Positions 33,222 to 42,093 of a DNA stretch of 64,000 nt are shown here, one piece after another (position 1 is the stretch's first letter; each line of letters begins with the position of its first letter). Below the pieces are notes generated by a model. That model was not told the origin of the DNA, did not search any database, and was given only the letters and a program-made list of their open reading frames with translations. The stretch is from Rufibacter glacialis (GTDB lineage: Bacteria; Bacteroidota; Bacteroidia; Cytophagales; Hymenobacteraceae). Both the position numbers and the translations under genes were made by a program. Location: the NCBI RefSeq assembly GCF_008271745.1, contig NZ_VKKZ01000023.1:354904-418903 (forward strand), written 5' to 3'.

Positions 33222-34028
33222 ATGAAACGATTGATTTCTTCCTTTTCCTGTATAGCAGTTTTGTCTTTTGTTTTTCCTGCACAAAGCGCTACCTCAACTC
33301 CAAACTTTTCATTTGACACTGCCTTGGCTTCTTCTGACAAGGAGATGGTAATGGTCAATAAATCTTTTGAGGATTTCCTGGAAGATCTTTACGATGAGGC
33401 TGACCTTAGAAAAGCAGGCTTAAGCTATGAGGTGTTCAGCAAAGCAGCCACTGGTTTCTATAACCTGAAAGAGCAGAAGAAATTAAAAAGCCCCAGAAAT
33501 CTGCTCACCGTGGTGGATTTTGGCAAGCCCAGCAAAGAGAAGCGTCTTTGGATCATTGACTTAGATAAGAAGAAAGTGTTATACCACAGCTTGGTGGCCC
33601 ATGGCATGGGTTCTGGCAACGAGAAAGCAGTGAAATTCTCCAACATTGTCAATTCCCACATGAGCAGCCTGGGCTTTTATGTGACAGAGAACACCTACCA
33701 TGGCAAACATGGTCTGTCTTTGAAACTGAATGGCCTGGACAAGGGCTTTAATACCAAAGCCAAAGAACGTGCCGTGGTTATTCATGGAGCAGATTACGTT
33801 AGTGAGGCTTTCATCAAACAACATGGCCGGTTAGGCCGCAGCCACGGTTGCCCTGCCTTACCTAAAGAAATCACCTCAGAGGTGGTTCAGTTAATCAAAG
33901 GAGGAACCCTGTTATACATAGACGCTCCCTCTGCCAACTACACCTCAGCCTATTTAGATACTGATTCCGCCATCAAACGCTTTGAGTCTGAGATCCTGGC
34001 CAAGCAAGCGAAATTGTTGAGTAAATAA
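33222..34028 (+). CDS. murein L,D-transpeptidase catalytic domain family protein
   Basis: The 268-residue protein has a signal peptide (cleaved near residue 22) and a C-terminal catalytic domain with His188 in VVIHGADY and the motif GRSHGCPALP with Cys210 as nucleophile, preceded by VVDFGKPSKEKRLWIIDL. This matches the YkuD-related L,D-transpeptidase catalytic family (PF13645) that remodels peptidoglycan in the periplasm. The divergent lipoprotein gene shares its 148-base upstream region. A strong terminator follows. Confidence 0.88.
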   Translation: MKRLISSFSCIAVLSFVFPAQSATSTPNFSFDTALASSDKEMVMVNKSFEDFLEDLYDEADLRKAGLSYEVFSKAATGFYNLKEQKKLKSPRNLLTVVDFGKPSKEKRLWIIDLDKKKVLYHSLVAHGMGSGNEKAVKFSNIVNSHMSSLGFYVTENTYHGKHGLSLKLNGLDKGFNTKAKERAVVIHGADYVSEAFIKQHGRLGRSHGCPALPKEITSEVVQLIKGGTLLYIDAPSANYTSAYLDTDSAIKRFESEILAKQAKLLSK

Positions 34029-34044
34029 CCTTTTAGGAACAAGC

Positions 34045-34092
34045 ATAAAACAGAAGAAGCCGGTCAGGATTGACCGGCTTCTTCTGTTTTAT
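34045..34092. terminator. strong bidirectional terminator
   Basis: A perfect 22-bp stem (34045-34066 with 34071-34092, core AAGCCGGTCA) has a GGAT loop and A/T runs on both ends. It serves the L,D-transpeptidase gene and the convergent 34117 gene. Confidence 0.92.
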
Positions 34093-34116
34093 CAGCATGA
34101 GAACCTACACGGGTGA

Positions 34117-34323
34117 TCAAGCGGTATCTTTGGTGCCTTTGATGAGGCTGATTCCTGTGAAGAAAAAGATCAATCCTACAATGAAGGGTACCACTGATGA
34201 GAATTGGTTCATAGACACGCCGCCTACTGAATCACCACCGGCTAAAAAGGCATAAGCCCCCCAAATGACGCCAACAATCCCTAGGATTGTGAGAATAGCG
34301 CCGAACGTTCTTTTTAGGTTCAT
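34117..34323 (-). CDS. small two-helix membrane protein
   Basis: The 68-residue product has two hydrophobic helices (about 7-28 and 44-62) joined by a short Gly/Ser loop (GGDSVGGVSMNQFSS) and ends with a basic tail. It resembles small DUF3185-like inner-membrane proteins (glycine-rich two-helix hairpin), but I cannot confirm the family. It is convergent with the transpeptidase gene; about 200 bases upstream hold no gene. Confidence 0.65.
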   Translation of the reverse strand: MNLKRTFGAILTILGIVGVIWGAYAFLAGGDSVGGVSMNQFSSVVPFIVGLIFFFTGISLIKGTKDTA

Positions 34324-34555
34324 TTTTATATCAATAAGTGATTTATATCCGCCAATTGACGTTATAGAGCTTCTTACGTATGTACAATCAAAAATGATAT
34401 AGTATTTGCCCTATATCAGAAAGAAATTCTGCCACAGCTCCTCCGTAGTGCACGTAACCAAGTCCTTTGATAGCCGTTCTTCTACTCAAGCACTTACCTG
34501 ACCTTGCCAGGAAGGGAAGTTGGAAACTTTTAACCGGACTGAGAAAACTACAAAA

Positions 34556-35365
34556 ATGAGAGGTTCTTTGCGCTTAGTGATCGGTTTGCTCATTGCTGCC
34601 TTCTCTTTGGTGACATACTGGTGCAACCAGGAGTATAATCCGGTGACGGGTGAAACGCAGCACGTGAATATGAGCGCTGACCAGGAGATAGCCCTAGGGT
34701 TGCAGGCGGCGCCTGGAATGGCCCAGCAATACGGTGGCCTGCACTCAGACCAGGAAGCGGCAGCCAGGGTCAAAGAAATAGGGCAACGCATTGTGCAAAG
34801 CACCAAAGCCCGGGAAACCCCTTACCAGTTTGACTTCCATTTATTGGCAGATGAAAGCACCATCAACGCCTTTGCCTTGCCCGGCGGACAGATCTTCCTT
34901 ACCGCTGGTCTATTAGCCCGTCTGAAAACGGAAGGTCAGGTGGCGGGAGTATTAGGCCATGAGATCGGGCATGTGGTGGCGCGCCACTCAGCGGAACAGA
35001 TCGCCAAAAGCCAGTTAACCCAAGGCATTTCCGGGGCTGCGGCCGTTGCAACCTATGACCCTCAGAACCCCTCCAGTGCCAGCGCGGCCGCGGCGGCCGC
35101 CATGATTGGGAAATTGATGAACCTCAAATACGGACGTGATGATGAATTGGAATCAGACGAGTTGTCGGTTTTGTTTGTGTCCCAGGCTGGGTATGACCCC
35201 AGAGCCATGATAGGGGTGATGGAGGTGTTGTCTGAAGGCCGGTCGGGGGCGGGTGGTCCAGAGTTTTTCCAGACCCACCCTAACCCAGAAAACCGGGTGG
35301 GCCGCATTGAACAAGCCATTGCCTCCGCTTTTCCCAACGGGGTTCCCTCTGGGCTGATTCCGTAA
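34556..35365 (+). CDS. M48-family metallopeptidase
   Basis: ATG 34556 places a membrane anchor/signal (MRGSLRLVIGLLIAAFSLVT) at the N-terminus; the longer start at 34520 is less likely. The zinc site HEIGH with the following VVARHSAEQ is clear, as are NAFALPGGQIFLTAGLL before it and the third-ligand region DELESDELSV. After the catalytic core, GYDPRAMIGVMEVL and THPNPENRVGRIE are typical of Bacteroidota M48 proteins related to BepA/LoiP. It probably degrades misfolded proteins in the periplasm. A second M48 gene lies at 41019. Confidence 0.93.
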   Translation: MRGSLRLVIGLLIAAFSLVTYWCNQEYNPVTGETQHVNMSADQEIALGLQAAPGMAQQYGGLHSDQEAAARVKEIGQRIVQSTKARETPYQFDFHLLADESTINAFALPGGQIFLTAGLLARLKTEGQVAGVLGHEIGHVVARHSAEQIAKSQLTQGISGAAAVATYDPQNPSSASAAAAAAMIGKLMNLKYGRDDELESDELSVLFVSQAGYDPRAMIGVMEVLSEGRSGAGGPEFFQTHPNPENRVGRIEQAIASAFPNGVPSGLIP

Positions 35366-35456
35366 GTAAGCCAAAAAAGCACCGGTTTCTGTAAAACAGG
35401 CTAAAAACAGGAACTGGTTATAAATTAGATACGCCTTCTAAATCTGCTGTGTTGGT

Positions 35457-36344
35457 ATGACAAAGATCCTTTTCGTGATAAACCCCATTTCCGGCGACAT
35501 TGACAAAGATGAACTGACCGAAGACATCATCGCCTTCTGCCGGCAGAATGACCTCCAGGCGGACTACTACAAAACCACTGGGGAAGAGGATGACCGAAAA
35601 CTGAAGGAGAAGATCGCTGCCATTTCCCCAGACATTGCCTGCGCGGTGGGCGGTGACGGAACGGTGAGCTTGGTAGCCAAGGCCATCAATAAAACAGGGG
35701 TGGCCCTGGCCATCATTCCGCAGGGTTCTGGCAACGGTTTGTCAAAAGACCTGGGAATCCCCCAAAACTTTGATGAGGCCCTCCATTTGCTCGCGGAGCA
35801 TCATATCATGGCCATTGACACTTTGGATGTGAACGGCCAATTATCCATCCACTTATGTGATGTGGGGTTCAATGCGCTGGTGGTAGAGCGTTTCTGTTCG
35901 GGTGATACCCGGGGGCCCGGGGCTTACGCCTGGATTGCCATGCAGGAATTCATGGCTTATGAGCCAAAAAAATACACGATCATCGCCGAAGGCAAAACCA
36001 TCTTTGATGCGGAAGCCTTCATGATTACCGTGACCAATGCCAAAGCCTTCGGCAGCAACGCCGCTATCAACCCAACCGGGGTCATCAATGACGGAAGCTT
36101 TGAGATTTGTGTTTTAGAGCCGTTTCCTAAATCCTCCAGCCTGGGCATCCTGTACCGGTTGTACACAGATAGCATTGACAGCTCGGTCTATACCCACCGG
36201 TTCAGCTGTAGTTCGGCTACAATCATCAACCATTCAAACGAAGTCTGCCAGATAGACGGGGAGCCGGAGCACTTTGACCAGGAACTAAAGTTCACGGTGC
36301 AACCGAAGAGCTTGAAGGTGGTGCTGCCGCACCCTGCCGAGTAG
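35457..36344 (+). CDS. diacylglycerol/lipid kinase family protein
   Basis: The 295-residue protein is a DAGK-catalytic-type lipid kinase: KILFVINPISGD at the start, the nucleotide-binding GGDGTVSLVAKAI near 64-76 and PQGSGNGLSKDLG near 88-100, then a C-terminal beta-rich domain ending with QIDGEPEHFDQ. It phosphorylates a lipid hydroxyl (diacylglycerol or a sphingoid-type base; Bacteroidota make sphingolipids). Its last 53 bases overlap the 3' end of the convergent metallophosphoesterase gene. Confidence 0.9.
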   Translation: MTKILFVINPISGDIDKDELTEDIIAFCRQNDLQADYYKTTGEEDDRKLKEKIAAISPDIACAVGGDGTVSLVAKAINKTGVALAIIPQGSGNGLSKDLGIPQNFDEALHLLAEHHIMAIDTLDVNGQLSIHLCDVGFNALVVERFCSGDTRGPGAYAWIAMQEFMAYEPKKYTIIAEGKTIFDAEAFMITVTNAKAFGSNAAINPTGVINDGSFEICVLEPFPKSSSLGILYRLYTDSIDSSVYTHRFSCSSATIINHSNEVCQIDGEPEHFDQELKFTVQPKSLKVVLPHPAE

Positions 36345-37545
36345 GAACCGGTGCTCCCTGGTAGATGCTTTTCTGGAAGACCACCTGCGGATCTTCTCCC
36401 GGCGCCGTAGCTGGTTCTACCACCCTAAGCCATACTGAACCGTCCTGGTACTGGTCCAGCACCATGAATCCTTTGTTTTCGTGGGTAAAAGAGGCTTTTC
36501 CGCCCTTGGCTACAAAGTTTGTCTTGCTTCCTGAGCCGCTTACCGCATAATGGTTGCCTTTTACCTCAAAGTACTGCAGGTTGTGGTCATGCCCGCCCAC
36601 GTAGAAGATAGACTGGTGCTGGTGCAGGATGCGTAGCAACCTACGGCGGAATTTCCTGAACGGCGGAAAAGACATGTCTTCATGGGCCCCCACGTATTTG
36701 CGGTAAATTCTGAAAATAGAGCCCATAATAGGCAGGGGGACCAAGGCTCGCTTGTTGATGAAAGTGAGCGGGAAGAGGTGTTGTTTGACCGTGAACTTGC
36801 CCCCGTGCAGGGCATTGCTGTACACCGGGTGGTGGGCGGCCAACACAATGAACCGGTGCCGGTTCTCCTCTAAAAGAGCCTGTAGGGCAGCGTAAAATTC
36901 CCGGGAGGTGGCATATGGCTCCTCCGGTGACCGTTCCAGAGGTTTATGTCCGGTTTGCACCCACCACTGCGTATTGATGACAATGATCAGGAGCTGTCCG
37001 TTGATTTCCCAGGTTACCGGACCCAGGCAGCCCCCGCGGGGAAGATATGCGCTTTCATCCTGAAGTTTTTCATTGATGAACTTCTCTTGCCGCAACACAA
37101 AGTCATAGCCATCTTTGCGGCCTTTGTTCCAGTCATGGTTGCCACTCAGGTAGATGACTTTTCCGGTATACCCTTTGAAGAGCGCCAGTTGGTTTTCCAG
37201 CCTCTGTACTGCCTGGGGGTGCCTGAAACTGCCCACCGGCGGTAGCCCGGTGGGATAGACGTTGTCGCCTAAGAAGAGGATGGTGCTATTCTGCCCGGCT
37301 TCCTGCACCCAATGGTGCACCGCCTGCAGCAATACGTCATCTTCTAAGGAACCGTTGTTGCCCACATCGCCTACCAGGGCAATGGAGTGGGTTCTTTTTT
37401 CCGCCGGTGGGGGCGAGGTAGTACGCCAGCCAATCTCTGCCAGGGAGTAGAAAGGTTTTTTCCTGAATTTCCTTTCCCGCCTATATGCCAGGATAAACCA
37501 CGTATTGACAGCCAGGAAAACAATGAGGGCAATAATATAGAGCAT
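36292..37545 (-). CDS. membrane-anchored calcineurin-like metallophosphoesterase
   Basis: The 417-residue protein has an N-terminal membrane helix (1-20) and a phosphoesterase domain with the expected motifs: ALVGDVGNNG, ILFLGDNVYPTGLP, YLSGNHDWNKG, VLAAHHPVYS and VGGHDHNLQ. These residues bind two metal ions. A long insertion (about 250-300) and a Pro/Ser-rich C-terminal tail follow. The start is 48 bases after the Lon-substrate-domain gene, so both are probably one operon. The 3' end overlaps the lipid kinase gene. Confidence 0.9.
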   Translation of the reverse strand: MLYIIALIVFLAVNTWFILAYRRERKFRKKPFYSLAEIGWRTTSPPPAEKRTHSIALVGDVGNNGSLEDDVLLQAVHHWVQEAGQNSTILFLGDNVYPTGLPPVGSFRHPQAVQRLENQLALFKGYTGKVIYLSGNHDWNKGRKDGYDFVLRQEKFINEKLQDESAYLPRGGCLGPVTWEINGQLLIIVINTQWWVQTGHKPLERSPEEPYATSREFYAALQALLEENRHRFIVLAAHHPVYSNALHGGKFTVKQHLFPLTFINKRALVPLPIMGSIFRIYRKYVGAHEDMSFPPFRKFRRRLLRILHQHQSIFYVGGHDHNLQYFEVKGNHYAVSGSGSKTNFVAKGGKASFTHENKGFMVLDQYQDGSVWLRVVEPATAPGEDPQVVFQKSIYQGAPVPTRQGAAAPPSSSSVAP

Positions 37546-37593
37546 GTGCGTGTGCGGGCGGTTAAAGCTCTCTTATCTTACTCTTTTAAGCCC

Positions 37594-38229
37594 TCAAAAG
37601 TTGGGTGGCGGTAGATGTTTGAAATGGCCGTTCAATTTGACGCGTTCTTTCAGGCGTTCCGTTTCCAGCACTACCGGCAAGATCTTGGTTAAGTGGTCTA
37701 ATATGATCTCCAGCCGCTCACTTTCGCGCAGACATTGCAATAGGGCATATTCCTGTTCTGTGGAGAAGCCCAAATGATGTGCCACGTCATAAGACTTGAA
37801 GTTGTCTGGCAGGTTGAGCATGAGCTTTTGGATGCCCAGTGCCGAGTACAGTTGCCGCAGCAGCTCCAGAATCTGCACCCGCTGCAAGGGTTCCTCATCC
37901 TGGATGATTTCCAGGTCTTCCACCTCGCCCCCTGAATAGAGGCGCCCTGGTACCTGCCGTTGAAACTCCTTGATCTTGAAGATGCCCAACCCTTTGGTTT
38001 TGATGTCCATCTCGCCGCTGAGGTATTTTTTCTCTATCCCCAAGATTTTGATCTCCGTGCCATAATCACCCACCCCTTTTTCCAGGTAAACGGGAATCCC
38101 GAAGGTAGAGTCATTGGCTTCGCACTCCAGGATCAACTGGCGGTAGCGAGGTTCAAAAATATGGAGGTTGAGCTTTTCCCCCGGAAAAACGACAATGTTC
38201 AGCGGAAAAAGAGGCAGAAATCTACTCAT
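37594..38229 (-). CDS. LON peptidase substrate-binding domain protein
   Basis: The 211-residue protein consists of the N-terminal substrate-binding domain of Lon alone: FLPLFPLNIVVFPGEKLNLH and IFEPRYRQLI at the start, a beta barrel to about 115, then a helical segment (about 120-205). It has no ATPase or protease part. Such proteins are widespread and may recruit substrates or act as adaptors. It precedes the metallophosphoesterase gene on the same strand by 48 bases and diverges from mtgA. Confidence 0.88.
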   Translation of the reverse strand: MSRFLPLFPLNIVVFPGEKLNLHIFEPRYRQLILECEANDSTFGIPVYLEKGVGDYGTEIKILGIEKKYLSGEMDIKTKGLGIFKIKEFQRQVPGRLYSGGEVEDLEIIQDEEPLQRVQILELLRQLYSALGIQKLMLNLPDNFKSYDVAHHLGFSTEQEYALLQCLRESERLEIILDHLTKILPVVLETERLKERVKLNGHFKHLPPPNF

Positions 38230-38348
38230 GGCCGGGCAGGGGAAAAGGATAAGCTCCTAATTTAAGAAGCCTTTCCTGATGCTGCTACTATTTCTGTATT
38301 TTTGTGGGGCCGGCTTTGGCAATTGGGGCGGCCTGCGTAGGTTGATTT

Positions 38349-39080
38349 ATGGCAAAACAGCAATTATCCTGGTCTTTTACCTGGGCAGATGCCCGATGGC
38401 TTTTCCTGAAGCTTTGTATCACTCTATTTTTAGGGTCGGTGCTTTGGGTGTTGGCCTACCGTTGGCTTGATCCACCGGTGACGCTGCACATGTTGTCTAA
38501 GCGGTCAGAACCGTCTCCTAAAAACCAGAAGATCTCAGAGATCAAGCACCAGTTCGTAGACCTGGAGGACATGTCTCTGCACTTGCCTCTGGCGGTGGTG
38601 GCAGCGGAGGACCAACTGTTCTTTACCCACCATGGGTTTGACTTCAAGGCCATCAAAGCGGCTTTCCAAAGGAACATGTCCAGCAAGAAAACAGTAGGGG
38701 GCAGCACCATCAGCCAGCAAGTAGCCAAGAACGTCTTTCTTTGGCACGGCCGCAGCTACCTTAGAAAAGGAGTGGAGATGTACTTCACGTTCCTGATAGA
38801 GGTGTTATGGGGCAAAGAGCGTATTCTGGAGGTGTACCTGAACATAGCCGAGATGGGCGACCATATTTTTGGGGTGCACGCGGCCAGCCAGAAATATTTC
38901 CGGTGCGCGCCTACTGAAGTCACAAAGAACCAGGCTGCCTTACTAGCCGCTGTGTTACCCAACCCTATCAAGTATACGGCGGCCAGCCCCTCTGGCTATA
39001 CCCTTCGGCGCCGCCGGAACATTGCCCGGAACATGACCCGCCTGGGCGGCTCTACCTACATAAAAAAGATGTTAGAATAA
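38349..39080 (+). CDS. mtgA: monofunctional biosynthetic peptidoglycan transglycosylase
   Basis: MtgA polymerises lipid II into glycan strands at the inner membrane. The 243-residue protein has one N-terminal membrane helix (about 20-40) and a GT51 domain with the conserved motifs: VAAEDQLFFTHHGFDFKA (catalytic Glu), GGSTISQQVAKNVF, KGVEMYFTFLIEVLWGKERI and LEVYLNIAEMGDHIFGV. No transpeptidase domain follows, which fits MtgA and not a class A PBP. The NTF2-like lipoprotein gene starts 4 bases after its stop, suggesting one operon. Confidence 0.95.
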   Translation: MAKQQLSWSFTWADARWLFLKLCITLFLGSVLWVLAYRWLDPPVTLHMLSKRSEPSPKNQKISEIKHQFVDLEDMSLHLPLAVVAAEDQLFFTHHGFDFKAIKAAFQRNMSSKKTVGGSTISQQVAKNVFLWHGRSYLRKGVEMYFTFLIEVLWGKERILEVYLNIAEMGDHIFGVHAASQKYFRCAPTEVTKNQAALLAAVLPNPIKYTAASPSGYTLRRRRNIARNMTRLGGSTYIKKMLE

Positions 39081-39084
39081 GGTT

Positions 39085-39534
39085 ATGAAGATTCCTCCTT
39101 ACCTACGCAAAACTTTCTATCTGCTCTTGCTCTGTTTCACGTTGGGCTGTAAGACAACTCAGCCCTTAGAGAATATTAAGACAGAGATTGGGGAAGTCAT
39201 GCGGCAACAAAGCGAAGCCTGGAACAAAGGAGACCTGGAAACTTATATGCAGCCCTACTGGAAGTCTGATTCCCTGCTGTTCCTGGGCAAGAACGGCCCC
39301 ACCTATGGCTGGGAGAAAACGCTCCAGAATTACCGGAAAAGCTATCCCACCCCAGAAGCCATGGGGCACCTCACCTTTACCTTATTGAAAACTGAGCAGC
39401 TAAGCAAAGAAGTGGTGTTTGTGGTAGGCAAATGGCACCTGCGCCGCACCATAGGCGATGTCCAAGGCCATTTTACCCTTGTTTTCAGAAAAATAGACCA
39501 AGAATGGAAAATCGTAGCCGACCATTCAAGTTGA
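39085..39534 (+). CDS. NTF2-like (DUF4440-type) lipoprotein
   Basis: The 149-residue product has a lipoprotein signal ending FTLGC (Cys22). The mature part follows the SnoaL/DUF4440 NTF2-like pattern: an N-terminal helix with QQSEAWNKGDLETYMQPYWK, SDSLLFLGKNGPTYGWEKTL, then four strands ending GHFTLVFRKIDQEWKIVADHSS. This fold binds small hydrophobic ligands or acts as a scaffold. It is tightly linked to mtgA (4 bases), so a role at the cell wall is possible. A repeat element starts 7 bases after its stop. Confidence 0.85.
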   Translation: MKIPPYLRKTFYLLLLCFTLGCKTTQPLENIKTEIGEVMRQQSEAWNKGDLETYMQPYWKSDSLLFLGKNGPTYGWEKTLQNYRKSYPTPEAMGHLTFTLLKTEQLSKEVVFVVGKWHLRRTIGDVQGHFTLVFRKIDQEWKIVADHSS

Positions 39535-39540
39535 TTTTTA

Positions 39541-39742
39541 GGAATTAGGAATTAGGAATTAGGAATTAGGAATTAGGAATTAGGAATTAGTTTTTCCTTG
39601 GCCGCCTTTATCTGAATTGGTACCTTTTACTTTTAGGTTCCGAGGTAAAAGAACAGAGGAAGTGTTTTGGGCCTGTTTCCTTAAAACTGGTTTCTAAACA
39701 CTTCCTCTGATTCTTAATTCCTAATTCTAAATTCTTAATTCT
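39541..39742. repeat. composite repeat: heptamer array, hairpin core, opposed array
   Basis: Bases 39541-39589 are exactly seven copies of GGAATTA. Bases 39711-39742 are four degenerate units of the complement (TTCCTAA/TTCTTAA). Between them lie a 14-bp perfect inverted repeat CAGAGGAAGTGTTT (39654-39667) with its complement (39696-39709), and a smaller CTTTTAC/GTAAAAG pair (39623-39652). The right array runs into the stop codon of the App1-like gene, ending at 39735. There is no gene in the 200-base gap. Confidence 0.8.
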
Positions 39743-40934
39743 TCACACCTCTCGTGTCTTTGCTGATGGGGGCTGGGGTTTGTTGGGTGGCGGTGCCTGC
39801 CGCATCATCCTTGTCAATTTCTTTCTGTTTCTCTACTTTCTGGATCTCCTCGTGGTAGATCAGGCCATTGTCGGCGGCGTGCTTAGCGGCGGCGGCGGTA
39901 TCTTTGACCAGCAGCATCTCTACGGTTCCTTTGAGTTCCTCAGAGATGGTAGTTACTATTTTGGCGCGGTCCTCCAACTCCACATCCCTGATGTAGACGC
40001 AGAGAATGCGGCCCGGGAAGTTCTTGATCACCTCCTTGTAGATGGGCGCATCCTGTTGTCCGCTGTCCCCGATGAGCACAAAGTTCAGGTGCGGATAGGT
40101 GAGCAGGATGTTCTGGATTTCTTTGAACTTATGGCTCATGTGGTCTGCCCCAAAGAACTTGTTCTGCATGAGGCCGAAATCGCGCAGCAGGAGGGGGCCG
40201 GCTGGAATATCATTGATGTCTAGGAAATCGTGGAGCAGGTCATACATGTTCCAGGGGCTGCTGCTCACGTAAAAAAACGGGTTGTTGCGCTTGCCGTTTC
40301 GGCCCAGCTGCAAAGAGCGGTAGAACGCCGAGACCCCTGCAAATGGCAGCCGGGTACGCGCGTTATTCATGAAGGTGTGCTGCGACATCTTGATCACATC
40401 TGTAGCCGAGGTGAGCACAATGGTGTCGTCAATGTCTGAGATGATCCCGTATTCTGCATCAGGGGGCGGCACCAGCACGTGGGCTTTGGTGGTAATGCCC
40501 GGCACAAAAGAGGAAATATCGGCTTTGACCAGTTCCACTTCCATTTCATGCCAGATATCCTCCAGCACCAGGGGCGTCTGGGGCTCCAGGTTGATCACGA
40601 AATAACCTTCCTTGTCGGTGATCACCGTGTGTTCCTGCCCCTGGAAAGAGACGCGCAGTTGGGCATCCCGCACCTCGTCACTCTCAAAGCGGCGGTACAT
40701 GTTCACCAGGTTTTTCAGGAGGTTGTCATTGTCAGCCGCCCCGGTAATGCCTTTGTTGGCCAATACCCTTCCTTTCAGGTACAACCGGTTCACGGTTCCG
40801 TAGCTGCGGTAAGGTACAATCTGGAGGGGCTTATACAGCCCGAATCTGTTCCGGAACCGCTGCATGAAGAGGTCAAACGAATCATCCAGGCGCTCAATGA
40901 CTGATCCTGCCTTTTTTTTCCAATCGTTTTCCAT
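39735..40934 (-). CDS. App1-like phosphatidate phosphatase domain protein (DUF2183)
   Basis: The 399-residue protein has the App1 catalytic motif DIDDTIVLTSATDVIKM (HAD-type DxDxT) near 166-182, followed by FYVSSSPWNMYDLLHDFLD and VLIGDSGQQDAPIYKEV, all hallmarks of DUF2183/App1 proteins, which act on phosphatidic acid in yeast. An N-terminal beta domain (about 30-150) precedes it. The C-terminal tail is Lys/Gln-rich and ends in DTRGVKN, its last codons lying in the repeat array. No signal or membrane helix is seen, so it is cytosolic. Confidence 0.88.
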   Translation of the reverse strand: MENDWKKKAGSVIERLDDSFDLFMQRFRNRFGLYKPLQIVPYRSYGTVNRLYLKGRVLANKGITGAADNDNLLKNLVNMYRRFESDEVRDAQLRVSFQGQEHTVITDKEGYFVINLEPQTPLVLEDIWHEMEVELVKADISSFVPGITTKAHVLVPPPDAEYGIISDIDDTIVLTSATDVIKMSQHTFMNNARTRLPFAGVSAFYRSLQLGRNGKRNNPFFYVSSSPWNMYDLLHDFLDINDIPAGPLLLRDFGLMQNKFFGADHMSHKFKEIQNILLTYPHLNFVLIGDSGQQDAPIYKEVIKNFPGRILCVYIRDVELEDRAKIVTTISEELKGTVEMLLVKDTAAAAKHAADNGLIYHEEIQKVEKQKEIDKDDAAGTATQQTPAPISKDTRGVKN

Positions 40935-41018
40935 AGTTGTGAGGTAGGTTGGCGTGTTTGCTAAGTGTACGAAAAAAGGGCTTATAAGTATAAATACGCA
41001 TAGCGGCTTAAAGCTCCT

Positions 41019-41885
41019 TTACAAGCTCAGGTTTCTCTTGAATTCCTGGAAACGGGTGTTGGCGGCAGGTTGGGTATTACAGCCGCGTTGCTTCGCCTCG
41101 GCCTGGATCTGCTGAATGCGGTTGCCGGGCGCCGGGTGAGTGCTGATGAATTCTGGCGGGTTTCCGCTGTTCTGCAGGTTCTGCATTTTCTGGAAAAAGC
41201 CCGCGGCCCCGTCACACGCGTAGTAATTGGTGGCGCCCAGGTACAAAACCGAGTATTCATCGGCTTCACGCTCATAATCCCGGCTGAATTTTAATCCGGT
41301 GAGGTGACCCGCCACCGAGGTAGCCACCCGTTCTAACTCGCCTGCATTATCCCCTAAAAGCAATTTGGTAATAAAGGAGATGCCGTATTGCTTCTGCAAC
41401 TGCTTAATGGAGTGCCGTTGGTCAGCATGAGCAATCTCATGCCCCAGCACGCCGGCCAATTCATCTTCGGTCTCTAGTTTGTTGATGAGGCCAGTGAAAA
41501 CATAGATGTGACCCCCAGGCGTAGCAAAGGCATTCAGGTTTTCCGCATCTTTGATGATCTTCACATCCCAGGGGAATTCTTCGCGGTAACTTACCTGGTC
41601 CGTGGCCAGTAACCGCTCCACAATCTGATCCAGGTGCTGGTAAGCAGCCCTGATTTTAGGGTCAGAGGAATTGCGGTTGAGTAGTTTTCCGGTAGCCTCA
41701 TAGGTAGAGTCTACCTGCTTGGCTACTTGCTGCCCCAGCTTCAGATCTTCTTCAATGGAGAAAAACACAGTATCGCCGTTTTTATCACTGCCGCAAGCCG
41801 AAAGCAAAACACAGGACAGGATACAGAAGGCCTTTGAAATCCGCTGCCTAACGTTGGCGGAGACCGGGAGTTTGGTATGGTTCAT
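41019..41885 (-). CDS. M48-family metalloprotease lipoprotein
   Basis: I choose ATG 41885, which gives a lipoprotein signal (MNHTKLPVSANVRQRISKAF ... SCVLLSAC) where the longer frame would not. The zinc site is HEIAH followed by ADQRHSIKQL, with NAFATPGGHIYVFTGLINKL before and the third-ligand region YEREADEYSVLYLG after. The C-terminal THPAPGNRIQQIQAEAKQ is typical of Bacteroidota M48 family proteins. It is a second M48 protein in the window, anchored as a lipoprotein. It diverges from topoisomerase IB. Confidence 0.92.
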   Translation of the reverse strand: MNHTKLPVSANVRQRISKAFCILSCVLLSACGSDKNGDTVFFSIEEDLKLGQQVAKQVDSTYEATGKLLNRNSSDPKIRAAYQHLDQIVERLLATDQVSYREEFPWDVKIIKDAENLNAFATPGGHIYVFTGLINKLETEDELAGVLGHEIAHADQRHSIKQLQKQYGISFITKLLLGDNAGELERVATSVAGHLTGLKFSRDYEREADEYSVLYLGATNYYACDGAAGFFQKMQNLQNSGNPPEFISTHPAPGNRIQQIQAEAKQRGCNTQPAANTRFQEFKRNLSL

Positions 41886-42093
41886 ATAAGGAAAGATGGT
41901 TGCTTTGAGAGTACTACGCAGGTTCTGGAAAAACGACAAAGGAAGTTGTTTTCGGCGGATAATTCCAACCATTCTGAATTATGGGGAAAGAAGAGAAAAA
42001 GGCTTCTTTTTGTAAAACAACGGCAAAAGGAAGGGTACAACTTTTATGCCTTGGATAGGTTAAAGGAAGGAACGTTTGTCTTGATCTACTTCC

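Noticed and set aside
33119..33358. 79-codon minus-strand frame overlapping the L,D-transpeptidase start
   Set aside because: It overlaps the real gene's signal peptide on the opposite strand and has no recognisable features.
39541..39589. possible CRISPR or variable tandem-repeat array
   Set aside because: The unit is only 7 bases and directly abutting, without spacers, so it is a microsatellite-type array, not CRISPR.
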